A DNA stretch of 64,000 nt from an uncultured Bacteroidia bacterium (GTDB lineage Bacteria > Bacteroidota > Bacteroidia > Bacteroidales > F082): NCBI GenBank assembly GCA_902786745.1, contig CADADR010000009.1, positions 1-64,000 of the forward strand, given 5' to 3'. The translations under genes were made by a program, and so were the position numbers. Positions 25,101-33,588 of this stretch are shown piece after piece; within the stretch, counting starts at the first letter, position 1, and every line of letters begins with the position of its first letter. The notes under the pieces were generated by a model. It was not told where the DNA came from. It worked only from the letters and a program-made list of their open reading frames with translations, and did not search any database.

Positions 25101-25827
25101 AAAGCACCGTCTCGATGGGTTTGATTTGGAAGGACGAAGGCTTGTTGGGCTCGGCGGGAGCAAACTGCTCCACCTTGGGGCCGAGGATGAAGGCCACGTT
25201 GTCCTTGTAGGCCGACACGAGGCGGTTGGGGTTCATCTTCGAGGTCTTCTTGATGAGGGCGAAGAGCGTGTTGGGCATCTTCTTGCCATCGATGATGAAA
25301 GTGCCGTTGAAGATCTTGTGGCGGCAGTGCTCGGAGTTGACTTGTGCAAAGCCATACACCTCGCTGTCGGTGAGTTTGCGCCCAATCTTTGCAGATATGC
25401 CTTTCAGGTATTCCATCTCCTCGCTGCTCAGGGCCAAACCTTCCTGCTGGTTGTAGGCCTCAATGTCGTCGATGTATTTCAACGGCTCGGGCTTGCGGTC
25501 CACGGAGAACACCTTTTGGTCGAGGTTCTCATAGCGGTTTTGAAGCATCGGGTCGTAAGGAGCCTTCTTAGAGTCCACTTTTTGGAACTCCTCGATACGG
25601 ATAATACCCTTGATACCCATGTTTTGGGTGATCTCGACGGCATTGGTGCTCCAAGGCGTGATCATCTCACGGCGCGGGCCTACAAAATGGCCTTTCACCG
25701 TGTCTTTTTCGATCATTGCGGCGTTACCGAAAAGCCAAGAAAGCTTGGAAATGGTTTCCTCGGAAAGCGGGGATTTGGAATCAACAGCGATAACCTTTTG
25801 ATTATCAGATTGAAAAAAACATATCAT
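22138..25827 (-). CDS. purL: Phosphoribosylformylglycinamidine synthase (large single-chain form)
   Basis: This enzyme makes FGAM from FGAR, ATP and glutamine in purine synthesis. It is the long single-chain type (1229 residues), with an N-terminal PurS-like part, the two AIRS-like halves, and a C-terminal glutamine amidotransferase. Visible motifs include NSEHCRHKIFNG, AETHNFPTTVEPFNGAATGTGG and DRLAGGQGS, then GVCNGCQLM with the amidotransferase Cys at about residue 1078, and AHGEGRF with its His. The start at 25827 gives MICFFQSDNQKVIAV. A -7 element TATCTTTG lies at 25867-25860. The same operon continues with ybaK and an acetyltransferase. No purine riboswitch or PurR-type site was recognised upstream. 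Confidence 0.97.
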   Translation of the reverse strand: MICFFQSDNQKVIAVDSKSPLSEETISKLSWLFGNAAMIEKDTVKGHFVGPRREMITPWSTNAVEITQNMGIKGIIRIEEFQKVDSKKAPYDPMLQNRYENLDQKVFSVDRKPEPLKYIDDIEAYNQQEGLALSSEEMEYLKGISAKIGRKLTDSEVYGFAQVNSEHCRHKIFNGTFIIDGKKMPNTLFALIKKTSKMNPNRLVSAYKDNVAFILGPKVEQFAPAEPNKPSSFQIKPIETVLSLKAETHNFPTTVEPFNGAATGTGGEIRDRLAGGQGSLPLAGTAVYMTSYPRTEQGREWEKDIEPRKWLYQTPEEILIKASNGASDFGNKFGQPLINGSLLTFEHSEKETLGYDKVIMLAGGIGFAKVKDAKKLEPEEGDVIIVLGGDNYRIGMGGGAVSSVDTGQYSNAIELNAVQRANPEMQKRVSNVIRSMAESDCNPIRSIHDHGAGGHLNCLSELIEDAGGVVYVDNLPIGDPTLSDKEIIGNESQERMGLLVNKKDKDIIKETAERERAPYYEVGEVTGDERLRFVRKKGKAPIDLAISDFFGSAPKTILKDKTKPYHFKKISYTKRDIHKYLNNVLQMEAVACKDWLTNKVDRSVTGRVAQQQCVGEVQLPLSNLGISALDYNGKRGIATALGHAPIAGLIDPAAASRLSVSEALTNILWAPIEGNLEGVSLSANWMWPAKQEGETARLYEAVKALSDYCVALGINVPTGKDSLSMTQKYPDGEKVVAPGTVIVSAAGEVSNIRQVVRPVMKADENTELLYIDFSKDGFELGGSSFAQSIGAIGQAVPDVKSVNYFKKCFNAIQMLIESNLVLAGHDVSAGGLITTLLEMNFANTTYGMNLDLSAFDKEDLMAVLFCEKPSVVIQVSNDGIANRMLRELGIAFKMIGKPQAKRQINIAHAEHNYIFDIDALRDTWFKSSYLLDRKQSGPRKAMERFMNYKKQYLHYSFGRNFTGTAASLGIDMHRRKPTGINAAIIREKGCQCDREMAYALYLAGFDVRDVTMTDLATGREDLKDVNMIAFVGGFSNSDVLGSAKGWAGAFLYNKKAKKVLDDFYAREDTLSLGVCNGCQLMMELGLLYPDHEEHPVMMHNDSHKFESGFLNVEIAQNESVMLKSLSGRRLGVWIAHGEGRFYFPCYRDQYKIVMTYGQDEYPGNPNGSDWSTAGICSNDGRHLAMMPHLERAFLPWQWAFYPEERKNDEVSPWMEAFVNARKWVEEHVK

Positions 25828-25859
25828 AAGTGCAAGGTTTTATGCATAAAACGATGCCG

Positions 25860-25867
25860 CAAAGATA
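25860..25867 (-). promoter_or_regulatory. -7 element of the purL operon
   Basis: TATCTTTG on the minus strand fits TAnnTTTG and lies 32 bases before the purL start at 25827. No clear -33 element was seen. Confidence 0.5.
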
Positions 25868-26003
25868 GGAGATTTTATCTAAACTGACTCATAAAGACAC
25901 AAAAAATCTAGAGCAATTCTGCTTTGGTACATTTTGTCGGTAACATCCACATACCAAGTTACTTTTGGAGTCCTTTTTGCACCTAACTTGTTGCTTGATT
26001 TGA

Positions 26004-26034
26004 TTTGGTTAATCAAATAGGTGAATTACATTTG
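26004..26034 (+). promoter_or_regulatory. Promoter of the 2444-residue cargo gene
   Basis: TTTG (26004-26007), 19 bases of spacing and TACATTTG (26027-26034) match the Bacteroidetes -33/-7 consensus well. Transcription should begin near 26040, which puts the hairpin at 26038-26073 at the very 5' end of the transcript. Confidence 0.7.
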
Positions 26035-26037
26035 CGT

Positions 26038-26081
26038 AAAAATGTCGTAAGATGATAGTCTTGCGGCATTTTTTCTTTTCG
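26038..26081 (+). terminator. Terminator-like hairpin in the leader of the cargo gene (possible attenuator)
   Basis: A stem of 15 pairs, including some G-T pairs, forms between 26038-26052 and 26059-26073 around TGATAG, and is followed by a T-rich run. It lies between the promoter and the start codon at 26178. It may reduce or control read-through, or stabilise the 5' end. Confidence 0.55.
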
Positions 26082-26177
26082 ATGTTATTCTACAAGCCAT
26101 TATTTCACCTAAAGTATGCAGAGTGCATTGTGCGCTCTAAAACTTATTCATTTATTTATTAATCAAAATCTTTTTTT

Positions 26178-29100
26178 ATGCAAAAAAAAGTAATTTCTTT
26201 GGTTTTGGTGCTCTTGCTGGCCATAACTGGGCTAGTGAGAGCCGAAGAGCTGACCGTAAACACAGGCACTGTCACTAATGCGTATGTGCCGGTTTATGGT
26301 TTCTACGCTGACGCCTACCTAAAGGCGGAGTTCGTGACTCCCGCTGCCGACCTTGCCAGCATGGCCGACAGCGACATCACAAGCATGAGGTTCCAGATCG
26401 ACCTCCCTGCACTTGATGCTTGGACTGGAACTTTTCAAGTTTTCCTGATGGAGGTGGACTACACCACCATGAGCGCGTTCCAAGGCACTGAGGGTGCGAC
26501 CATCGTCTACGAAGGTCCCCTCGACGGAACGGGCGAAGAACTGGTGGTGGACTTTGCCACTCCCTACACTTACCATGGTGGTAACCTGTTGATCGGTGTC
26601 TATCAGCCGATAAGAGGTAACTACAAATCTATCACTTTTAAGGGCATCGACGCTCCAGGAGCCTGTGTGCAGAACTACAGCTACACCAGTCTTGAAGCCA
26701 TCACGCCTATCGTGCGCGATTTCCTGCCCCAAACCACTTTCGTCTACGAAGCGAGTGCTCCTGTCGAGCACCGTTTGATAGCACTCGTCAATGAGGAAGA
26801 GGTGGACACCCTCAACGTGGGCACCCGTCCCGTCGGGGCCTGGATGGAGCCTTTCCACTTCCAACTGAAAAGTGAAGGCGCCGCCGCCACGGTGACGACC
26901 CTCGATTTCACTCCCCAAGACGGCATCTTCGTCCTGGGTGAGGTTGAATTGCCTTTCTTGATCGGTCGCGACGAAACCGTTGACCTCGACATCAGCACCA
27001 ATGGCGTGGAAGCCGGCGTTGTCGACCGCCAGTTTGTGGCCATTTACCAAGAAGCAGGTCGTACGGCTTCCGTTTGGCCCATCACCGTTGAGTTCTATGC
27101 TCCTGAGATTCCTGATGTGGTCGAAATGCCGCGACCGCACGACGAAATCACCTTCCCCTATGTGGAAACGGTCACAGGCATGCACAACGACTACACGCTG
27201 CCTTTCCCTGAAATCGAGGAAGGCAACGACGCCGTGTTTGAACTTGTCATCGATGCCGATGCGGTGCTGAATGCCAGCGTCAGCGACGGCGAAAACGGCA
27301 AAGTAGCCCTCTACACCGAAGATTTCAACGGCGAAGGAGGCCCCATGGCCAACAACAACTACACGGGTCCGATGCCTACCACTCCTGAGAATACGGAGTA
27401 CACCGCAGGCCCCGTCATCGAGAACCTGCCCGTCACCCCTGGCACCTATTATCTCGTGGCCTCTTCGACTTCCGACCCGTTCACAGTCGAAATCAACACC
27501 GAGCCCATGCCTTGCCCCGAGCAAGCCTATGGACCCACTCCGGCTGACGACACCGATGGTCTTGAGCCAGCCAGCGTGACCCTGCAATGGCATCTACCCA
27601 ACTACGCCACGGAGTATCGTTTGGTGTTCGGCACAACCTACTATCCCGACCCCGAGCATCCGCAATCCGTCCTCGTTGACTGGACACGCGACCTCGCCGA
27701 AAGCTACACGGTGACCGACCTCTGGAACAACACCAACTACTTCTGGAGAGTGGATGTACGTAACGGCAGCGAAGGCTGCGAGACCCTCGGCCAAATCTGG
27801 GGCTTCACCACACACCTCAACAAGCCTCATGACCTCGTCGCCAACGACTACACCATCTTCGATGACCAAGAAGTCACTTTGAGCTGGACGGCCATCCAAG
27901 ACCGCACCTTCCGCACCTATTACATTTATCGCAATGGCGAGAAGGTGGGCGAGACCAACACCAACGATGTGAGTGCCACGAGCTATGTGGACGGTCCGCT
28001 GGAATACAACATGGACGGCTACGAATACTATGTGACCGCCATCTATGACGAAGGCGAATCTATGCCCTCCAACACCATCACCGTGCAGGTGAGCGGCTAC
28101 TCCAACGAAACGGGCATCAACGGCTATGTTTGGGAACAAGATGGCGAAACCGGCATCGAAAATGCCATCGTCACCCTGACGGGTCAAGATGAATTTGGCG
28201 ACACCCAGACCTACACTGCTACGACCGATGCCAATGGCTACTACAGCAAGCAAGTCTATGCCGGTACCTACACCAACGCCGTGGCTTCGAAGGAAGGCTA
28301 TCAGGATGTTGTGACGGTCCATCCGTTGCCCTTTACCGCGGCCTACAACGCACAAGTGGACTCCGTGAACTTCATTATGGACGAGAACTACGACCCCGTT
28401 TGCACCGTCATCGCTGAGTACTATCCCGACAGCCTCGACCCAGAGAGCCCTTACGTCAAGGTGTACTGGGGCTGCGGCCTGCCTGGTGAGGAGATTATCG
28501 AGCCCTTCGAGACGGGTGACTTCAGCCTGTTCGATTGGCAGATCGACGCCAACTATCCTTGGAGCATCACCACCACCGATCCGTATGAAGGCACCTACTG
28601 CATGAAGAGCGGTGGCGCTGGTGTAAACAACGTCATCAGCAACATGACCGTGACGGTCAATATTCCCGCCGACGGTGAGATGAGCTTCTTCGGCAAAATC
28701 TCATGCGAACAAAGCTGGGACTACGGTTACTTCTTCATCGATGGTACCCAAATGGGTAGCTACACCGGTGCCGGTAACTGGGGCGAGCGCAAGTTCCCCA
28801 TCACCGCTGGCGATCACACCTTCCAGTGGCAATACACTAAGGATGGCAGCGTGAACAACAACGACGACTGTTTCTATGTCGACTATATCACCTTCTACCG
28901 TCAACCCGAACCTGTGGGTGCTGGTTGGCACACCTATCTGGAAGGCGAGTTCAACGACGCCTTGCGTTCGAACCTGACCGACCAGCCTGCTTTCGGATAC
29001 CACTATCCGACGAGCATCACTGGCCAATACAACGGCTTCCAGCTGACCAAGGTCTCCATGTTCAGCGACGACCTTTATGGTGCTGTGGGTGGCAACTACA

Positions 29101-32100
29101 CCTGCAATATCTATCAAGGCGGCGACACTCCTGGTGCCGGTACCTTGGTATCCACTAAGACTGTTGACCTGCCCGTTGGTCTCGGTGAATGGGTCGACTG
29201 GGATCTTGACACTCCTGTTACGGTGAACGGTAGCCAAGACCTGTGGGTCATCTGGCAAGTGAACGCAGCTGGCGGCCTGGGCTATCCCGCTGGCATGTGC
29301 AACAGCGACAACAACCCGAATGGCGACTGGTGGAATGCCGGCGAAGGCTGGGAAAACTATGGCGGTGGCGTTTGGACCATGCGCAACTACTTCACCGACC
29401 GTTCTGGTCGCAGTGTGGTTCTCGGCTCTGCCAAGAATGTCCAGAATGCTCCTCTGGCTATGAGTCAAAGCACAAAGATCGACAGCAGACTCCGTACCAT
29501 TGTGAAAGGCGACAACAGAGTGGTTTCCGAGAGCATCAACCCCAATGCTTCAAGCAGACCGTTAGTGATGGCTAATAGCAACCGCGCCCTGTCACACTAC
29601 AGAGTGTATCGTACGAACTGCTACAACGATGGTCCTTACACCGAAGAGAACACCGTGCTGCTGGCCACGGTTTGGGTGCCCGACACCGTCTACATCGACG
29701 TTGAGTGGGCTGACCTCGAACCTGGTATCTACAAGTGGGGTGTCGGTGCCGTCTATGAGGGCAACCGCGGCGAGATGATCGAAACTCCCATCCACTGGAC
29801 TGCTCCTCAAGCCGTCAACAGAACTTCAGGTAGCTTCGCTTCGAAGAATGGCACTACCGCTGGTAGCCATACTGGCAACGCTGGTGTTTCCAACAGAGAC
29901 GGTTGGTTAATGTATGACGATGGTGTCAATATTGATGCTATCGGTTTGACTACTGGTGGTTCCTTCTACTGGGGCGTGATGTTCCCTGGTGGCAGCTATG
30001 AAGGCAATATGTTGACCAAAGTGAGCATGTATGATGCTACTGCACACACTGGTAACATCTTGATTTACCAAGGTGGCGATACTGCTCCTGGTACTTTGGT
30101 TGGCACCGAAGCCTACACTTGCACTGGCAGTGAAGACTTTGCCGAATGGACGTTGAGCACGCCTGTTGCTATCGATCCTACCCAGAACCTCTGGATTGTG
30201 ATGAACAACTCCGATGGCCAATATGTGGCTGCTTATGCTGAATATTGCGGCGATGACAACAGCCAGTGGATCTCTATGGATGGCATCAGCTGGGATGGCT
30301 TGTACTATGCTACTGGTGGTTCTTTGGATGGCACGTGGATGATTCGTGCTTACCTCGAAGATGGTGGCACTCCTGGCCCAACTCCAACTCCTGGCAGCGG
30401 CAACCTCAACCAACTTGCCCTGCCTCGTGAGAGCGAGACCATCTGGTCGAACTGCCTCGAGAAGAGCATGTATCTTGGCGACGGCCTAGTTGACATCAAT
30501 GTGTTGCTCAACAGCGCCGACAGCCCCGATGGTATCGAAGTGAGTTTCGTCAACCTGAACGAAAACGAACAAGCCAACAACCCGATGGCTTCCATCACGC
30601 TCGATGAGACGGGCTTCTACAGCTGGGACAGCTTCCGCAAGGGCGATTACCTCGTGAAGATCGATTTCGACGGATACTACCCGATTGAAGACACCGTCCA
30701 CATCTGGGATGAAACCCATCTGCGCTATGTGATGACCGAGATTATCTATGGAGTCGACAATCTCTATGTCTCCCGCACTGGCTGGGCCATGTGGGAGCCC
30801 AATGGCACGTCTGGCGAAGGCGACCGTCATCTTGAGTACTTTAAGGTGATGTGCACCAGCATCGACGGCGAACCTATCTTCAATGCCGATACCGAGCACC
30901 CGTTCTGCCAAGTCAACACGGAAGAACTCGTCGAAGGCGAGCACTACATCTGTAAGGTGGCTGCCGTTTACAGCACCGGCATGAGCGACTGGACAGAATG
31001 TGTGTGGCAATACGAAAGCTGCGAGCACTACAATGGCACCCTCAACGGTGTGACAGTCAACGGCAACACCATCAGCTGGGATTACCCGACTGGCACGGGT
31101 CCCGTTCCTCCGCCGCAACCGGGCGAGAATGCCGTGGTCGTGCTGAACGTCCCGACCGACATTTGGGGCGATGGTTCCGGCTATCAGATGCTGCTTGATG
31201 CCGACGCCACGATGTACACGCAACTCGCAGCCGCCATGTATTTCGACGAAATCGGCAGCTTCGATGGCTTCGAATACACGATTCCCGAGAACGCCGACTA
31301 TGGCATCAACCCTGCCAACATCGTCGTCAACAACAGCGTGGCCATCGAAATCCCCGCTGGCACCTACGACTACGCCATCATCAACCCCGACAAAGTCAGC
31401 ACGATATGGTTTGCTGGTAACAGCGGAAATGTTGAGAGCAAGGGTGACGACATGGTGTATGAAGCCGGTAAGATGTACACCTACACGCTTTCTAGCTCAG
31501 GCACAGGCGATATGATTAACTTGACCATCACCGACCGTAACGGCATGGTTTCTGTGCCTACGGGCGAGAATGTGGCCACTCCGGCGAGAGCCATCCGCAC
31601 CGCCGATAACCTTGCCAACCGCGATGGTGAATGGTACTACTACGACAACGGCGTCAACGTGGACGGCATCGGCACGGGCGGCGGACAGTTCTACTGGGCC
31701 GTCATGTTCCCCGCTGGTAGCTACACTGGCAACACCTTAACCAAGGTCTCGGCCTACGACTACATGGCCATGACGGGCAATGTAACCATCTACAACGACG
31801 GCGCCACGGCTCCCGCCAACCAGGTAGGACAGATGGACGTGACCTTCACAGGTGCTGAAGACTTCGTCGAGTTCACCTTTGCCGAACCCGTCACCATCGA
31901 CCCGACCAAGAACGTCTGGGTGGTGTTCTTCAACGAAAGTGGTGCCACCTATCCTGCGGCATGCTGCGACAACACGGGCGATGCCAACGGTCGTTGGGTC
32001 TCCATGGACGGCGTTGATTGGATGGATATCCTTGAGGCCGCTCCGACATTGAACTACACTTGGATGATTCGCGCCTACATCGAGGAAGGTGGCACACCTC

Positions 32101-33512
32101 CTCCGACACCAGGCGAGACCGACTGCATCGGCGCCATGATCTTTGCCGACGGCGAATGGGAAGCCTTTGTGCCCGTCCCGACCAACACCTATGAATACAC
32201 TGGCAATGCCAGCGAGGTATGCGTCCGCATGGTCTATCCCGGCACGGCCGAACTGCCCGACAACAACTACTATTATGCCATGAGCTGCCCCGAGTGCATC
32301 GAGCCTGCTTTGGTTTGCGAAAGCGACATCACCATCCATGGCGAAGCCCTCACAACGACCGACCAATCCAAGATTTGGTGGGGTGAGCAACCCGTTCCTG
32401 GCAACGAATGGCTGTCCTACCTGTCCATCGATGATGAATTCCCCGTCGAAGGCACCCTTGGCGCACAAGGTCTCCCGTTCTATTGGGGTTGCATGTATCC
32501 TGCCAGCATGATTGCTGAGCAAGGCTTTACCAGCGGTGTGATCGACCAAATCTGGTACCTTGACGTTGGCGATCCTGAACTGACTGGCAATTGCGAAGTG
32601 CACATCTACCTTGGCGGCGACAATGCTCCTCAAACGGAGATCACCTCGCAGACCTACTACATCGATGGTGAACAAGGCTTGAAGCCTATCCAACTCAATC
32701 AACCTGTGGCCATCGATGGAACACAGAACCTGTGGGTGATGTTCTACACCGACGGCTCCATCGACGCTCCTGCTCCAATGACTGCTTATCTTGGCGACCC
32801 GAACACCATGTGGATGGGCGTCCAAGACATGTGGGTCCCGCTGTCATCGTTCGGCTACACCTATAGCTTTATCCAATTTGTCCACGTGAACAATGGTGGC
32901 AAGGGTGACTTCCTGACGATGGACGATGGGTCTGCCACTCACTTTACCAACGGTATGACCCGCGAGGCCAACCTGGTTGTGAAGCCTGTAAGCATGAGCT
33001 CGTTCAATGCCACAAGCTTGCGCGACGACAACGGCGATCCCGTGAAGTACAACGTGTATCGTTCGACTGACAACGTCAACTACACCCTCATCGGTGAAGT
33101 GCCATACGTTGAAGGCCAAACCTATTACGAGTACATCGACACGCCTGAGACCTCTGCCGACTACTATTATCAAGTACGCACAGTCTATGAAGACGGTTGT
33201 GAGTCCGTCCCGGCCTTGAACGCCGACGACCTGACACAGAACTATGTCCTTATCGCCGTCAACGTCGGCTTGAACGAACAGAGCGACGGAGTCGCCCTCT
33301 TCCCGAACCCGACCAAGGGCAACGTGACCATCCAAGCCACGGGCATGAACCACATCACGGTGGTGAGCGTCCTCGGCCAAGTGGTCTTCGACACCGAAGT
33401 CAATACCGACGAATACTCCTTGAACATGGCCCAGTTCAACAAGGGCATGTACATGGTGCGCGTCAGCACGGCTAACGGCGTAACAGTGAAACGCGTCACG
33501 GTCATGCAATGA
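26178..33512 (+). CDS. Giant T9SS cargo protein with repeated jelly-roll-like modules
   Basis: This 2444-residue exported protein has the signal MQKKVISLVLVLLLAITGLVRA and a type A T9SS sorting tail (VALFPNPTKGNVTI...SVLGQVVF...MYMVRVSTANGVTVKRVTVMQ). An N-terminal module (about 30-190), a fibronectin-type region, a carboxypeptidase-regulatory domain (about 644-735) and an anchor-like beta domain starting EPFETGDFSLFDW (about 771-912) come first. A 135-residue module then occurs at about 939-1077, 1260-1395, 1835-1970 and 2098-2235. Its pattern is FYWGVMFP...LTKVSMYD...IYQGGDT.P...PV.I...QNLWIV...WM. Ser/Thr- and Pro-rich linkers (GTPGPTPTPG) separate the units, and a fibronectin-type domain precedes the tail. 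No catalytic motif was found, so adhesion or matrix formation is likely. It is a single gene with its own promoter, and a bidirectional terminator follows. Confidence 0.88.
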   Translation: MQKKVISLVLVLLLAITGLVRAEELTVNTGTVTNAYVPVYGFYADAYLKAEFVTPAADLASMADSDITSMRFQIDLPALDAWTGTFQVFLMEVDYTTMSAFQGTEGATIVYEGPLDGTGEELVVDFATPYTYHGGNLLIGVYQPIRGNYKSITFKGIDAPGACVQNYSYTSLEAITPIVRDFLPQTTFVYEASAPVEHRLIALVNEEEVDTLNVGTRPVGAWMEPFHFQLKSEGAAATVTTLDFTPQDGIFVLGEVELPFLIGRDETVDLDISTNGVEAGVVDRQFVAIYQEAGRTASVWPITVEFYAPEIPDVVEMPRPHDEITFPYVETVTGMHNDYTLPFPEIEEGNDAVFELVIDADAVLNASVSDGENGKVALYTEDFNGEGGPMANNNYTGPMPTTPENTEYTAGPVIENLPVTPGTYYLVASSTSDPFTVEINTEPMPCPEQAYGPTPADDTDGLEPASVTLQWHLPNYATEYRLVFGTTYYPDPEHPQSVLVDWTRDLAESYTVTDLWNNTNYFWRVDVRNGSEGCETLGQIWGFTTHLNKPHDLVANDYTIFDDQEVTLSWTAIQDRTFRTYYIYRNGEKVGETNTNDVSATSYVDGPLEYNMDGYEYYVTAIYDEGESMPSNTITVQVSGYSNETGINGYVWEQDGETGIENAIVTLTGQDEFGDTQTYTATTDANGYYSKQVYAGTYTNAVASKEGYQDVVTVHPLPFTAAYNAQVDSVNFIMDENYDPVCTVIAEYYPDSLDPESPYVKVYWGCGLPGEEIIEPFETGDFSLFDWQIDANYPWSITTTDPYEGTYCMKSGGAGVNNVISNMTVTVNIPADGEMSFFGKISCEQSWDYGYFFIDGTQMGSYTGAGNWGERKFPITAGDHTFQWQYTKDGSVNNNDDCFYVDYITFYRQPEPVGAGWHTYLEGEFNDALRSNLTDQPAFGYHYPTSITGQYNGFQLTKVSMFSDDLYGAVGGNYTCNIYQGGDTPGAGTLVSTKTVDLPVGLGEWVDWDLDTPVTVNGSQDLWVIWQVNAAGGLGYPAGMCNSDNNPNGDWWNAGEGWENYGGGVWTMRNYFTDRSGRSVVLGSAKNVQNAPLAMSQSTKIDSRLRTIVKGDNRVVSESINPNASSRPLVMANSNRALSHYRVYRTNCYNDGPYTEENTVLLATVWVPDTVYIDVEWADLEPGIYKWGVGAVYEGNRGEMIETPIHWTAPQAVNRTSGSFASKNGTTAGSHTGNAGVSNRDGWLMYDDGVNIDAIGLTTGGSFYWGVMFPGGSYEGNMLTKVSMYDATAHTGNILIYQGGDTAPGTLVGTEAYTCTGSEDFAEWTLSTPVAIDPTQNLWIVMNNSDGQYVAAYAEYCGDDNSQWISMDGISWDGLYYATGGSLDGTWMIRAYLEDGGTPGPTPTPGSGNLNQLALPRESETIWSNCLEKSMYLGDGLVDINVLLNSADSPDGIEVSFVNLNENEQANNPMASITLDETGFYSWDSFRKGDYLVKIDFDGYYPIEDTVHIWDETHLRYVMTEIIYGVDNLYVSRTGWAMWEPNGTSGEGDRHLEYFKVMCTSIDGEPIFNADTEHPFCQVNTEELVEGEHYICKVAAVYSTGMSDWTECVWQYESCEHYNGTLNGVTVNGNTISWDYPTGTGPVPPPQPGENAVVVLNVPTDIWGDGSGYQMLLDADATMYTQLAAAMYFDEIGSFDGFEYTIPENADYGINPANIVVNNSVAIEIPAGTYDYAIINPDKVSTIWFAGNSGNVESKGDDMVYEAGKMYTYTLSSSGTGDMINLTITDRNGMVSVPTGENVATPARAIRTADNLANRDGEWYYYDNGVNVDGIGTGGGQFYWAVMFPAGSYTGNTLTKVSAYDYMAMTGNVTIYNDGATAPANQVGQMDVTFTGAEDFVEFTFAEPVTIDPTKNVWVVFFNESGATYPAACCDNTGDANGRWVSMDGVDWMDILEAAPTLNYTWMIRAYIEEGGTPPPTPGETDCIGAMIFADGEWEAFVPVPTNTYEYTGNASEVCVRMVYPGTAELPDNNYYYAMSCPECIEPALVCESDITIHGEALTTTDQSKIWWGEQPVPGNEWLSYLSIDDEFPVEGTLGAQGLPFYWGCMYPASMIAEQGFTSGVIDQIWYLDVGDPELTGNCEVHIYLGGDNAPQTEITSQTYYIDGEQGLKPIQLNQPVAIDGTQNLWVMFYTDGSIDAPAPMTAYLGDPNTMWMGVQDMWVPLSSFGYTYSFIQFVHVNNGGKGDFLTMDDGSATHFTNGMTREANLVVKPVSMSSFNATSLRDDNGDPVKYNVYRSTDNVNYTLIGEVPYVEGQTYYEYIDTPETSADYYYQVRTVYEDGCESVPALNADDLTQNYVLIAVNVGLNEQSDGVALFPNPTKGNVTIQATGMNHITVVSVLGQVVFDTEVNTDEYSLNMAQFNKGMYMVRVSTANGVTVKRVTVMQ

Positions 33513-33554
33513 TAAGCCGTAACCATGGTAGCCCTACATGAGCTGCCATAAAAC

Positions 33555-33583
33555 AAGGAGGCGACCCATGGGTCGCCTCCTTT
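33555..33583. terminator. Bidirectional intrinsic terminator
   Basis: AAGGAGGCGACCC (33555-33567) pairs with GGGTCGCCTCCTT (33571-33583) around a 3-base loop, with TTATTTTT to the right. It lies between the convergent ends of the giant cargo gene and the TonB-type receptor gene. Confidence 0.88.
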
Positions 33584-33588
33584 ATTTT

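Larger units (their letters stand above)
25828..26177. other. Divergent intergenic region between purL and the 2444-residue cargo gene
   Basis: This 350-base stretch holds no gene. It contains the purL -7 element (25860-25867), the promoter of the cargo gene (26004-26034), a terminator-like hairpin (26038-26073) and a second small hairpin (AGAGTGCA/TGCGCTCT, 26119-26137). The last 40 bases before the ATG are very rich in A and T. Confidence 0.75.

Noticed and set aside
24070..25887. Plus-strand open frame of 605 codons opposite purL
   Set aside because: It is the same kind of antisense shadow, with no start context, signal or family motif.
25828..26003. Purine riboswitch or PurR operator upstream of purL
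   Set aside because: No conserved aptamer elements or operator palindromes were found in the leader.
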